This document shows, in pieces, positions 43,134 through 52,378 of a DNA stretch of 64,000 nt. How positions within the stretch are numbered: the first letter of the stretch is position 1; each line of letters begins with the position of its first letter. The stretch lies in NCBI GenBank assembly GCA_003443635.1, contig CP031964.1, forward strand, positions 2,512,321 through 2,576,320. The letters are read 5' to 3'. Position numbers and translations under genes: made by a program. Source of the stretch: Flavobacteriaceae bacterium. Lineage in GTDB: Bacteria > Bacteroidota > Bacteroidia > Flavobacteriales > Flavobacteriaceae. A model generated the notes under the pieces. That model was not told the DNA's origin. It worked only from the letters and a program-made list of their open reading frames with translations, and made no database searches.

Positions 43134-45557
43134 ATGAAGATTTCATATAATTGGCTAAAGCAATTTATTAATATTGATTGGAGTGTTGAAAAAGCTAGTG
43201 AACTCCTTACTGATTTAGGACTAGAAGTTGAAGGAGTTGAAAAGTATCAATCTGTAAAAGGCGGCTTAGAAGGTGTTGTCGTTGGAGAAGTATTAACTTG
43301 TATTCAGCATCCAAATGCTGATCGTTTAAAATTAACTACAATAAACATTGGAACTGAAGCTCCTCTACAAATTGTTTGTGGTGCACCAAATGTAAATGCT
43401 GGTCAAAAAGTTCCGGTGGCAACTATCGGCACAGTATTATATGATGCTAATGGAGAATCTTGGACTATTAAAAAAGGTAAGATTCGAGGAGAAGAAAGTC
43501 AAGGTATGATATGCGCCGAAGATGAATTAAGTTTAGGCGAAGATCACGATGGGATTATGGTATTAGATAAGTCTATAAAAGTAGGAACTAATGCTTCTGA
43601 AATCTTTGATATTGAAAATGATTATGTATTTGAAATAGGATTAACTCCTAATCGAGCTGATGCTATGAGTCATCTAGGAACAGCGAGAGATCTAAAAGCC
43701 GGATTACTACAATACGATGTAAATAAAGAATTAATTACACCTTCTGTAAGTTCTTTTCATGTTGAAAATAGAACATTAAAGATAGATATTGATGTACATC
43801 AAAAAGAATTAGCACCTAGATATTGTGGGGTTACTATTTCTGGAATAAAGGTAGCTACTTCGCCTGATTGGTTACAACATCGTTTAAAGGCCATTGGTTT
43901 AAACCCTATTAATAATATTGTAGACATTACAAATTATGTGCTTCATGAATTAGGACAACCTCTGCATGCTTTTGATGCCAACCAAATTAAAGGAAATAAG
44001 ATTGAAGTAAAGACAGTAACGGCTGGCACAAAATTTATTACACTGGATGGAATTGAACGTGAGTTGCATGAAGAGGATTTAATGATTTGTGATGCTGAAA
44101 AACCAATGTGTATTGCTGGAGTTTTTGGAGGGATAGATTCTGGAGTTACAGAAAAAACAACTAGTATATTTTTAGAAAGTGCGTATTTTAATCCGATAAG
44201 TGTTCGTAAAACTGCGAAACGCCATGGGTTAAATACTGATGCTTCATTTAGGTTTGAACGCGGTATAGATCCTAATATAACTGAATATGCTTTAAAGCGT
44301 GCTGCTTTATTAATACAAGAAATTGCAGGTGGGGAAATCACTAGTGATTTGATGGATTTATACCCTAAGAAGGTTGAAGATTTTCAAGTGCGTTTAAGTT
44401 TTGAAAACGCAGAAAAGTTAATCGGTCAAGAAATTCCTAGAGAAATCATTAAACGTATTTTAACATCTCTAGATATTAAAGTTAACAATGTTACCGAGAC
44501 TGGTCTTGGACTTACCGTACCTGCTTATCGTAATGATGTACAGCGTGAAGCAGATGTTATTGAAGAGATTTTAAGGGTTTATGGTTATAACAATATAAAT
44601 ACTACTGAAAAATTAAATGCATCTATTTCAAATTCGTCACGATTTGAAGATTACAAAGTGCAAAACGTAGTTGCAAATCAATTGGTATCATTAGGTTTTT
44701 ATGAGATTATGGCGAATTCTTTAACATCGCCTGAATATATAAAATTAAGTGAGCAACTTAAAGAAGAGCATAATGTAATGATGCTAAATCCGTTAAGTAA
44801 CGATTTATCTGTATTACGGCAATCTATGCTATTTTCTGGATTAGAAACTATATCCCATAATATAAATAGGAAGCAAAACGATTTAAGGTTGTTTGAATTT
44901 GGTAAAACATATCACAATTACGAAAATCGTGAAGAATTTAAGCATCTCACATTGTTTTTAACAGGTAATAAATCAACTGAACGATGGAATACCTTACAAT
45001 CTCCAAGTGATTTTTTCTATTTAAAAGGAAACATTACTGCTATTTTTGAGCGCTTAGGGATTTCTAGATTAAAAGAAACGCCTGTTAAAAATGATATTTT
45101 TAGCGAAGGTTTAAGTTTAAATTTAGGTAAAACTAAGCTTGTAGATTTTGGAGTTATAAAAAAACCTATTTTAAAATCTTTTGATATTTCGCAAGATGTT
45201 TTATATGCAGATTTTAATTGGGATAATATTTTAGAGATTGCAAAACGCAATACAATTAAGTTTAGAGATATCCCAAAATATCCAGAAGTTCGTCGCGATT
45301 TTGCTTTGCTACTTGATGAAAATGTAACTTTTGAATCCATCTATACTATTGCAAAGCAATCTGAAAAACAGTTACTTAAAAATGTAAATCTATTTGATGT
45401 TTATCAAGGTAAAAACTTACCAAAAGGGAAAAAAAGTTATGCAGTAAGTTTTACATTACAAGATGAGCATAAAACACTTACTGATAAACAAATTGATAAA
45501 ATTATGAATAAACTCCAAAATAATTTTGAAAAACAATTAGGAGCTGAATTAAGGTAA
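43134..45557 (+). CDS. pheT: Phenylalanine-tRNA ligase subunit beta
   Basis: 807-residue beta subunit of the (alpha-beta)2 PheRS. N-terminal EMAP/tRNA-binding domain (about 40-150, VVVGEVLTCIQHPNADRLKL), B3/4 editing domain (about 210-370, with ITNYVLHELGQPLHAFDA), B5 domain (YPKKVEDFQVRLSFENAEKLIG), the synthetase-like core and the C-terminal ferredoxin-fold anticodon-binding domain (about 710-807). pheS is not adjacent in this window. The PAP2 gene follows after two bases. Confidence 0.97.
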   Translation: MKISYNWLKQFINIDWSVEKASELLTDLGLEVEGVEKYQSVKGGLEGVVVGEVLTCIQHPNADRLKLTTINIGTEAPLQIVCGAPNVNAGQKVPVATIGTVLYDANGESWTIKKGKIRGEESQGMICAEDELSLGEDHDGIMVLDKSIKVGTNASEIFDIENDYVFEIGLTPNRADAMSHLGTARDLKAGLLQYDVNKELITPSVSSFHVENRTLKIDIDVHQKELAPRYCGVTISGIKVATSPDWLQHRLKAIGLNPINNIVDITNYVLHELGQPLHAFDANQIKGNKIEVKTVTAGTKFITLDGIERELHEEDLMICDAEKPMCIAGVFGGIDSGVTEKTTSIFLESAYFNPISVRKTAKRHGLNTDASFRFERGIDPNITEYALKRAALLIQEIAGGEITSDLMDLYPKKVEDFQVRLSFENAEKLIGQEIPREIIKRILTSLDIKVNNVTETGLGLTVPAYRNDVQREADVIEEILRVYGYNNINTTEKLNASISNSSRFEDYKVQNVVANQLVSLGFYEIMANSLTSPEYIKLSEQLKEEHNVMMLNPLSNDLSVLRQSMLFSGLETISHNINRKQNDLRLFEFGKTYHNYENREEFKHLTLFLTGNKSTERWNTLQSPSDFFYLKGNITAIFERLGISRLKETPVKNDIFSEGLSLNLGKTKLVDFGVIKKPILKSFDISQDVLYADFNWDNILEIAKRNTIKFRDIPKYPEVRRDFALLLDENVTFESIYTIAKQSEKQLLKNVNLFDVYQGKNLPKGKKSYAVSFTLQDEHKTLTDKQIDKIMNKLQNNFEKQLGAELR

Positions 45558-45559
45558 TT

Positions 45560-46423
45560 ATGACATATAAGAAAGTACTATTTACAATTTTCATCATTTT
45601 CTTTATTAGCAAGCTGAATTCACAAAATATTTTAGGAGGTGAAAAACCTGCAGATACAGCTTCTGTTGGAAAGTTAGCTCTATATGACTTGAAACAAGGC
45701 ATAAAAAGTGTTGGCCATTCATTCTCGAGACCTTTTCACTGGAAAAAGAAAGATTTCACAACATTAGGTACTGTTATTGTAGGTGCTTTGGCTTTATCAA
45801 CAATTGATGATGAAACAAGTGAACTTTTTGTGCGAAATGAACCTAATGTACCTAATTTTTTACAAGAAGCTGGTACTCGATTCGGTAGCCCTCAAGTTTA
45901 TTTTATTACCAATGCTACTTTATATGGAGTTGGTTTATTTACAAAGAATGAAAAGCTCAGAAAAACAAGTGTTTTAATTATATCATCATCTTTTACCACT
46001 GGATTAATACAAAGTTTTACAAAAACTGCGATTGGAAGGGCTAGGCCTGGAAACGAAGCTGATGGTCTTAATAGCAGAGATTTTAGATTTTGGGATAACA
46101 GAGCAAAGTTTCACTCTTTCCCTTCTGGACATACTGTGCTATCAATAACTATGGCACATTCAATTGCAAAACAGTTTAATAATACTTGGACAAAGGTTGG
46201 TATTTATACATTGGGCGCTGTTGCTCCAGTTTCTAGGTTGTTTGCCGGAGCACATTGGTTAACAGATATTGGTGTAAGTGCAGTTTTAAGTATTGCTGTT
46301 GTAGATAGTATTGATAAATTTTTGTTTAAAACAAAAGCTTATGATTATCCTCAAAAAGAAAAATATATTTCTTGGAACTTTGCTTTTACTGGTAATCAAA
46401 TGGGAGTTATTGGGAGGTTTTAA
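45560..46423 (+). CDS. PAP2-family membrane phosphatase
   Basis: 287 residues with an N-terminal signal (LFTIFIIFFISKLNSQ). The tripartite phosphatidic-acid-phosphatase signature is present: KTAIGRARP, PSGHT and SRLFAGAHWLTD with the catalytic His in AHW. Membrane segments surround these motifs. Likely roles are lipid phosphatase or undecaprenyl-diphosphate recycling. It begins two bases after pheT, so it may share that transcript, though the functions are unrelated. Its last 17 bases overlap the convergent decarboxylase gene. Confidence 0.9.
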   Translation: MTYKKVLFTIFIIFFISKLNSQNILGGEKPADTASVGKLALYDLKQGIKSVGHSFSRPFHWKKKDFTTLGTVIVGALALSTIDDETSELFVRNEPNVPNFLQEAGTRFGSPQVYFITNATLYGVGLFTKNEKLRKTSVLIISSSFTTGLIQSFTKTAIGRARPGNEADGLNSRDFRFWDNRAKFHSFPSGHTVLSITMAHSIAKQFNNTWTKVGIYTLGAVAPVSRLFAGAHWLTDIGVSAVLSIAVVDSIDKFLFKTKAYDYPQKEKYISWNFAFTGNQMGVIGRF

Positions 46424-47861
46424 TTGTATCAGATATTTTCTTTCTAATTTTATCGATCATCATCATTGCTTTATCAATAGTTTCTAATTTGGTTCTAAAT
46501 GATAGAATTGCTATTCGAATTACAAATTTGCCATTAATTTTTGTAGAGCTCAAAAACACTTTTCCATTATTATGAACTTCTTGCATAAGACGTTCATTAA
46601 ATTCATTTTCATTATCATCATTAGTTGGGTACCAAAAATAACTCACTGAAAGATCAGGTTTTGGACCGACTTTAAACCCACAATTCATTAGTTGTTCTCT
46701 AAAATAAGTAGTCAATAATAATTTTTCTTCCAAACATGCTATAAAGGGTTCTATTCCATGCAATTGCAATGGAATCCATAATCTTAATCCTCTAAAATGT
46801 TTTGTTAATTCTGGCGAAACATCAGCTGGATTAACAGGCATGTTTTCATTTATAGCATCTTGCATATAATTTGCTGTATACTGATTAGATTGATATACTG
46901 CTTGCCTATCTTTTATTAAAACTGTTCCAATACCATAAGGTAAAAATAAGCTCTTATGCGGATCAACTACTAAAGAATCTGCAAGTTCAATACCCTTAAA
47001 AAGAGATTTACGTTGTTCTGTTAAAATAAAAAACCCACCATAAGCTCCATCTATATGATACCAAATATTATGTTTTTCTGCTATTAACCCTATTTCATTA
47101 AGAGGATCAATAGCTCCAGTATCTGTAGTACCAGCTGAAGCTATTATCATAAACGGATTAAGTCCATTAGCTATGTCTATTTCAATTTTTGAAGTAATAT
47201 CTTCAGGTATTATCTTAAAATTATCATCTAACTCTAAATATCTGATAACAATATCGCTAAGCCCTATAATTTGTAATGCTTTAAAAATGCAATGATGTAA
47301 TTGTTCACTTACATAAATCACACTGCTTTCAATCAAGTTTCCTTTTATGTTTTTTTTATCACGAGCAGCTGTTAATGCAATTAAATTAGCTATTGATCCA
47401 CCAGAAGTTAAATTCCCTATTGCATTTTTTGGAAAACCAAAAATAGTTTTCATCCAATCTATTAATTCATTTTCAATTTCTACCCCTCCAGGAGAGGCAT
47501 AATGTATTCCAGCATATTCGTTAGTTATAGCTGCTAAATAATCTGCAATTGATGAAGTATAAATTCCTCCACCAGGAATATACCCTAGATGTGCGCCAGA
47601 TGCAGGTTTAATACCTTTTGAAGCTACTTCTCTATCGTAAAGTTCAATAATATCTCGTAATGATTTTTTTTTAGGATTGAGTTTGAAAATATTTGGAGTT
47701 ACCTTTTCATCAGAAAAAGCATTGACTCCATTCAGGTTGTTAACAAAATTATTTGCATAATCACTAGCTTCTTTTATATATTCTTTTCGTCTTAATTCAG
47801 AAGGTTCTAAAGCTTCAGATATACTTTGCAATTCTAGAATTCGCTCTTTTATATTTTGCAC
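46407..47861 (-). CDS. PLP-dependent group II decarboxylase
   Basis: 484-residue aspartate/glutamate/aromatic amino-acid decarboxylase-like enzyme. The PLP Lys is in VDPHKSLFLPYGIG (about residue 310), with ASAGTTDTGAID and HIDGAYGG before it and GGSIANLIALTAAR in the cofactor-binding region. The substrate (aromatic amino acid, glutamate or diaminobutyrate) cannot be set from sequence alone. The start is GTG at 47861, because no ATG lies near the conserved N terminus. It faces the PAP2 gene with overlapping 3' ends. Confidence 0.87.
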   Translation of the reverse strand: MQNIKERILELQSISEALEPSELRRKEYIKEASDYANNFVNNLNGVNAFSDEKVTPNIFKLNPKKKSLRDIIELYDREVASKGIKPASGAHLGYIPGGGIYTSSIADYLAAITNEYAGIHYASPGGVEIENELIDWMKTIFGFPKNAIGNLTSGGSIANLIALTAARDKKNIKGNLIESSVIYVSEQLHHCIFKALQIIGLSDIVIRYLELDDNFKIIPEDITSKIEIDIANGLNPFMIIASAGTTDTGAIDPLNEIGLIAEKHNIWYHIDGAYGGFFILTEQRKSLFKGIELADSLVVDPHKSLFLPYGIGTVLIKDRQAVYQSNQYTANYMQDAINENMPVNPADVSPELTKHFRGLRLWIPLQLHGIEPFIACLEEKLLLTTYFREQLMNCGFKVGPKPDLSVSYFWYPTNDDNENEFNERLMQEVHNNGKVFLSSTKINGKFVIRIAILSFRTKLETIDKAMMMIDKIRKKISDTIKTSQ

Positions 47862-47993
47862 TCTTAACCTATTTAATATTTGCTGTCTAAATTTAAGTTT
47901 TTTTGTGAATATAGTATGTAATTAGTGTTTTTAAAATTAGACAAATTCAATAGAATTCCTTATCTTTAAAAGGAACTCTTAATTTTTTTGAAT

Positions 47994-48227
47994 ATGGAAT
48001 CTAATTATATTAAAATATATACTGGAAGTTTTATTATCGCACAATTAATTATAACACGCCTTCAAGAAATTGGAATTTCTCCTGTAGTAAAAGATGAATC
48101 TGAATCTGGTCGTCTTGCAGGATTTGGTGCTGCTGTTCCTGGTAATCAAGAATTATATGTTCGTAATGAAGAATTAGATAAAGCTACACCAATAGTTAAT
48201 AATGCTATCTCAGAAATGTCTGTATAA
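47994..48227 (+). CDS. DUF2007 family protein
   Basis: 77 residues from ATG 47994 (a TTG six bases earlier is unlikely). The pattern IKIYTGSFIIAQLIITRLQEIGISPVV matches the DUF2007 fold, a small putative signal-transducing domain. It ends close to a hairpin shared with the ABC-F gene. Function unknown. Confidence 0.8.
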   Translation: MESNYIKIYTGSFIIAQLIITRLQEIGISPVVKDESESGRLAGFGAAVPGNQELYVRNEELDKATPIVNNAISEMSV

Positions 48228-48252
48228 AAAACATCACTTAAAAAGTGATGTT
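48224..48252 (-). terminator. Terminator of the ABC-F gene
   Basis: 10-bp stem AACATCACTT / AAGTGATGTT with a three-base loop. On the minus strand it is followed by TTTTTT. On the plus strand there is no T-run, so it serves the minus-strand gene. Confidence 0.75.
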
Positions 48253-48278
48253 GAGTAATTTATAAGTTAGTATTTATA

Positions 48279-49898
48279 TTAAACTGTATACATTTTTTCT
48301 CTTAATTCTTTTACTTTAGGGTTTTGCATATACTCATCAAAAGTCATATAGCGATCAATTACTCCATTAGGTGTTAATTCCACTACTCTATTTGCAACAG
48401 TTTGTGCAAACTCGTGATCATGTGTTGTAAATAATATTGTTCCTTTAAAATTTGTAAGTGAGTTATTAAATGCTGTAATACTCTCTAAATCTAAATGATT
48501 TGTTGGCTCGTCTAATTGCAATACATTAGCTCTAGTCATCATCATACGAGACAACATGCAACGTACTTTTTCACCTCCAGACAAGACACTTGATTTTTTA
48601 AAAGCTTCCTCTCCACTAAAAATCATCTTTCCTAAGAAGCCTCTGATATGAACTTCTTCTCTTTCTTCTTCTGTTGTCGCCCATTGACGTAACCAATCAA
48701 TCAAAGTTAGATCGTTATTAAAATATTCGCTATTATCTAGCGGTAAATATGATTGTGTGGTAGTAATTCCCCAATTATATTTTCCTGAATCTGCTTCTTG
48801 CTTGCCATTTAAAATTTGATAAAATGCTGTTGTAGCTCTTGAATCTCTAGAAAAAACAACAACCTTGTCCCCTTTAGCTAAATTTAAATCAATCTCTTTA
48901 AATAATAATTCTCCATCTGTTGAAGCGCTAAGCTTCTCAATATTTAATATTTGATCTCCAGCTTCTCTATCTCGTTCAAAAATAATTGCAGGGTATCGTC
49001 TACTCGAAGGCTTAATTTCTGAAACGTTAAGTTTATCAATCATTTTTTTTCTACTAGTAGCTTGCTTAGATTTTGCAACATTAGCAGAAAAACGTCTGAT
49101 AAATTCTTCTAGTTCTTTTTTCTTGTCTTCAGCTTTTTTATTTTGTTGTGCACGTTGTTTCGCAGCTAATTGAGAAGATTCATACCAAAACGTATAGTTT
49201 CCTGAAAAATGATTAATTTTCCCAAAATCAATATCAGAAATATGTGTACAAACAGCATCTAAAAAGTGACGGTCGTGAGATACTACTATGACACAGTTAT
49301 CATAATTTGCCAAAAAATTTTCTAGCCAAGCAATAGTTTCATAATCTAAATCATTGGTTGGCTCATCCATTATTAATAAATCTGGATTTCCAAATAGTGC
49401 TTGAGCTAATAATACTCTTACTTTTTGTTTTCCATCAATATCTTTCATTAAAGTATAGTGTAAATCTTCTTTAATCCCAAGATTTGATAACATTGCTGCA
49501 GCATCACTATCAGCATTCCATCCATTCATTTCTTCAAATTCTACCTGAAGCTCTCCTATTTTATCTGCATTCTCATCAGAATAATCAGCATAAAGCGCAT
49601 CAATTTCAGATTTCACTTTAAATAAAGGTTTATTACCCATAATTACAGTTTCCAAAACTGTATGTTCATCATATAAATTATGATTCTGCTCTAAAACAGA
49701 CATACGTCTTCCTGGTTCCAAGTGTACATGGCCAGAAGTAGGGTCTTGTTTTCCAGCTATTATTTTTAAAAATGTAGATTTTCCAGCACCATTAGCGCCA
49801 ATAATTCCATAACAATTTCCATTGTTAAACGTTGTGTTTACTTCATCAAAAAGAACACGTTTTCCAAATTGCACTGATAAGTTAGAAACTGATAACAT
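48279..49898 (-). CDS. ABC-F family ATPase (YbiT-like)
   Basis: 539-residue soluble protein with two ABC domains and a basic linker (about 240-310), the layout of ribosome-associated ABC-F translation factors. Its length is close to YbiT. Domain 1 has Walker A GANGAGKST and Walker B LLIMDEPTNDLD, but its signature reads DIDGKQKVRV instead of LSGGQ. Domain 2 has signature LSGGE and Walker B LQLDEPTNHLD, but its Walker A reads FSRDSRATT. One composite ATP site is therefore intact and the other degenerate. Both domains have H-switch His. A strong promoter and a 5' inverted repeat lie upstream. Confidence 0.92.
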   Translation of the reverse strand: MLSVSNLSVQFGKRVLFDEVNTTFNNGNCYGIIGANGAGKSTFLKIIAGKQDPTSGHVHLEPGRRMSVLEQNHNLYDEHTVLETVIMGNKPLFKVKSEIDALYADYSDENADKIGELQVEFEEMNGWNADSDAAAMLSNLGIKEDLHYTLMKDIDGKQKVRVLLAQALFGNPDLLIMDEPTNDLDYETIAWLENFLANYDNCVIVVSHDRHFLDAVCTHISDIDFGKINHFSGNYTFWYESSQLAAKQRAQQNKKAEDKKKELEEFIRRFSANVAKSKQATSRKKMIDKLNVSEIKPSSRRYPAIIFERDREAGDQILNIEKLSASTDGELLFKEIDLNLAKGDKVVVFSRDSRATTAFYQILNGKQEADSGKYNWGITTTQSYLPLDNSEYFNNDLTLIDWLRQWATTEEEREEVHIRGFLGKMIFSGEEAFKKSSVLSGGEKVRCMLSRMMMTRANVLQLDEPTNHLDLESITAFNNSLTNFKGTILFTTHDHEFAQTVANRVVELTPNGVIDRYMTFDEYMQNPKVKELREKMYTV

Positions 49899-49955
49899 TT
49901 TTTAGTTTTTTAAATTTACTCAGATGATTTTACTCTATATAAATACGTTTTCGTG

Positions 49956-50005
49956 AACTTGCAAATCCATATATTTACTCCTTGACATAAACATTTTTGC
50001 AAGTT
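49956..50005 (-). promoter_or_regulatory. Inverted repeat at the 5' end of the ABC-F leader
   Basis: Perfect 10-bp arms AACTTGCAAA / TTTGCAAGTT separated by 30 bases. The predicted transcript start (about 50005) would place the first arm at the mRNA 5' end, inside a leader of about 107 bases. It may be a regulatory stem or an operator. Confidence 0.5.
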
Positions 50006-50010
50006 TGCCG

Positions 50011-50040
50011 CAAAAGTAGAAAAATGAAACCATACAACAA
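50011..50040 (-). promoter_or_regulatory. Promoter of the ABC-F gene
   Basis: On the minus strand: TTG (50038-50040), exactly 19 bases, TACTTTTG (50011-50018), a full match to the Bacteroidota consensus. One of the two best promoters in the window. Confidence 0.68.
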
Positions 50041-50101
50041 ATAAAACCTACTGTTAATAATATTTAACAGCGCCTTAACAACACCTTTCACATCCAAAAC
50101 A

Positions 50102-50109
50102 TATTTTTG
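50102..50109 (+). promoter_or_regulatory. Candidate -7 element of the 50156 lipoprotein gene
   Basis: TATTTTTG matches TAnnTTTG, giving a leader of about 42 bases. No -33 TTG at normal spacing. Confidence 0.35.
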
Positions 50110-50155
50110 TCAATATAGGGTATTGCATAATATTTCTATCACAGCTTAATATTGT

Positions 50156-51571
50156 ATGAGACAAACATTACTATTATTATTTATATTTTCATTACATTTT
50201 TCTTGTGACTCCAATGGTAAAACTTCTGGTGAAGCTTTTATTGGCGGGGAAATTGTAAATCCAAATAATGATTACCTCATTCTATATGATATTAATAAAG
50301 CAGTAGATACTTTATATTTAGATGAGAACAATCGTTTTTCTTATAATGTAAGTGATTTAAAATCTGGGTTACATTATTTTGCACATGGTGGTGAATCTCA
50401 AATAGTTTTATTAGAACCTCAAGATAGTGTATTGATTAGGCTTAACACGTTAGAATTTGACGAATCTCTAGTATTTTCTGGAAAGGGATCAAAAAAAAAC
50501 AATTACCTTATTAGTTTGTTTATGACTCAAGAATCTGAGTTTAGGGATGTTTTTCAATACTCTAAACTGAATCCTAAAGTATTTCAATCAAAATTAGATT
50601 CTATTCGAAGTAAAAAATACACTAAACTTAATGCTTTTAATGAAAAGTATGATCCTAGTGATTTATTTAAAAAAATAACTAAAGCAAATATTGATTACAA
50701 TTACTATAGAAATAAAGAATTATATTGTTCTTGGCATTTTGGGAATAATAAAATTATAGACCACAGTTTGCTTCCTAGCGATTTTTTTGATTTTAGAAAA
50801 GATGTAAATTATAATAACGAAGATTTAGAAGCTTTTTATCCTTATAGAAACTTCCTATTTCCTCATTTTAACAATTTAGCTAAAGACCGGTATTTTAAAA
50901 ACAATAAAGGAGAGACAATTTTAAATAGAAGGAATATTGAGTATAATTTAATCAAATTACAATTAATGGATAGCTTAATTCAAAGTAAATCTATGAGAAA
51001 CAGATTAATGAGAGATGTTACTCGTTCATTTTTATCGAATAGCTATTCTATTGAAGATTCTGAAGCAATGTACAATTCTTTTGTAGCAAAAAATACTAAT
51101 GAGCGCTACGCCGATCAAATCAATGATCTTTATAACACACAAAAACGCTTACAACCTGGACGTCAACTTCCAGAAGTTGAAATTATAAATAGTAATAATG
51201 AGATGCTAACTATTAGTTCTGTTGCAAAAGAAAAGCCTACTGTTATTTATTTTTGGGAAAATGCAAACGCGAATCAATTTATAAATAGTCACGAAAAAGC
51301 AAATAGGTTTCGCAAAGAATATCCTAATGTGAATTTTATAGCTATTAACATCAGTCAAACTTCTAATTACAGTTGGAAACGAATATTAGCTCAGCATGAT
51401 TATGAGTTAACCAATGAGTACAAGTTTAGAAATCCAAGAACGGCTAGACATATTTTAGCAGTAAATAGTGTTTCTAAAGTAATAGTTATAGATACAGATA
51501 ATACAATCATTACTTCTAATACAAGTTTATTTCGTCAAGATATTTTAAATATTCTTAAAAAAATTAATTAG
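50156..51571 (+). CDS. Thioredoxin-fold lipoprotein without redox cysteines
   Basis: 471 residues. Lipoprotein signal with FSC (Cys at residue 17), an N-terminal beta domain of the kind seen in Bacteroidota TlpA-like proteins (FIGGEIVNPNNDYLILYD), a helical middle, and a thioredoxin-like C-terminal domain (about 340-471, PTVIYFWENANANQF...YPNVNFIAINIS). Where active relatives have WCxxC this one has WENAN, so a thiol-redox role is unlikely. Structural or sensor role possible. It is followed by a strong terminator. Confidence 0.8.
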   Translation: MRQTLLLLFIFSLHFSCDSNGKTSGEAFIGGEIVNPNNDYLILYDINKAVDTLYLDENNRFSYNVSDLKSGLHYFAHGGESQIVLLEPQDSVLIRLNTLEFDESLVFSGKGSKKNNYLISLFMTQESEFRDVFQYSKLNPKVFQSKLDSIRSKKYTKLNAFNEKYDPSDLFKKITKANIDYNYYRNKELYCSWHFGNNKIIDHSLLPSDFFDFRKDVNYNNEDLEAFYPYRNFLFPHFNNLAKDRYFKNNKGETILNRRNIEYNLIKLQLMDSLIQSKSMRNRLMRDVTRSFLSNSYSIEDSEAMYNSFVAKNTNERYADQINDLYNTQKRLQPGRQLPEVEIINSNNEMLTISSVAKEKPTVIYFWENANANQFINSHEKANRFRKEYPNVNFIAINISQTSNYSWKRILAQHDYELTNEYKFRNPRTARHILAVNSVSKVIVIDTDNTIITSNTSLFRQDILNILKKIN

Positions 51572-51592
51572 AAATTATTTTTATATAAATAC

Positions 51593-51624
51593 AAAAAACT
51601 CTTCAATAAATTGAGGAGTTTTTT
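51593..51624. terminator. Bidirectional terminator between the lipoprotein and the aldolase-family gene
   Basis: Stem AAAAAACTCTTCAA / TTGAGGAGTTTTTT with one G-T pair and a four-base loop. A-tract and T-tract ends suit both strands. Confidence 0.8.
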
Positions 51625-51645
51625 GCTATATATTAATAGGTTTTA

Positions 51646-52299
51646 CTAATTCCCTTTTTTGTAATCTGCTAAAAACTTAGCTAAACCAATATCTGTAAGT
51701 GGGTGACGTAATAATCCTTCGATAGAACTCAAAGGTCCAGTCATTACGTCAGCACCAAGTTTAGCACAATCTATTACATGCATTGTATGACGAACTGAGG
51801 CAGCAAGAATCTGAGTTTCAAAACCATAATTATCATAAATCTGACGAATTTCTGCAATTAAATTTAATCCGTCTGTGGATATGTCATCCAAACGCCCAAT
51901 AAAAGGAGATACATAAGTAGCACCAGCTTTAGCTGCTAGCAAAGCTTGCCCTGCAGAAAACACTAATGTTACGTTTGTTTTAATTCCTTTATCTTTAAAA
52001 TATTTTGCAGCCTTTACACCATCTTTTATCATTGGTAATTTTACTACAATTTGAGGGTTTAATGCTGCTAATTCTTCTCCTTCTTTTACCATTCCTTCAA
52101 AGTCTGTTGAAATAACTTCGGCAGATACATCACCTTCAACAATATCACAGATAGCTTTATAATGATTTATAATGTTATCTTTTCCAGTAATCCCTTCTTT
52201 GGCCATTAATGATGGATTTGTAGTAACCCCATCAAGAACTCCAAGACCTTCTGCTTCTTTAATTTGCTCTAAGTTAGCTGTATCAATAAAAAATTTCAT
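51646..52299 (-). CDS. fsa: Fructose-6-phosphate aldolase / transaldolase family (TalC/Fsa type)
   Basis: 217 residues, the short TIM-barrel transaldolase family. It opens [20 protein letters not shown], carries [13 protein letters not shown], the Schiff-base Lys in [11 protein letters not shown] (about residue 86), [12 protein letters not shown] and [11 protein letters not shown]. Length favours Fsa/TalC over full-length transaldolase. Whether it acts as fructose-6-phosphate aldolase or transaldolase cannot be settled by eye. Cytosolic sugar-phosphate metabolism. The SDR gene lies upstream on the same strand, 79 bases away. Confidence 0.88.
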   Translation of the reverse strand: MKFFIDTANLEQIKEAEGLGVLDGVTTNPSLMAKEGITGKDNIINHYKAICDIVEGDVSAEVISTDFEGMVKEGEELAALNPQIVVKLPMIKDGVKAAKYFKDKGIKTNVTLVFSAGQALLAAKAGATYVSPFIGRLDDISTDGLNLIAEIRQIYDNYGFETQILAASVRHTMHVIDCAKLGADVMTGPLSSIEGLLRHPLTDIGLAKFLADYKKGN

Positions 52300-52378
52300 A
52301 AAATGTAGTTTAGTTGTATTGCGAAATTACAATATTGGATCATTTACTAAATAAAAACATATTAAATAATATTAACAG

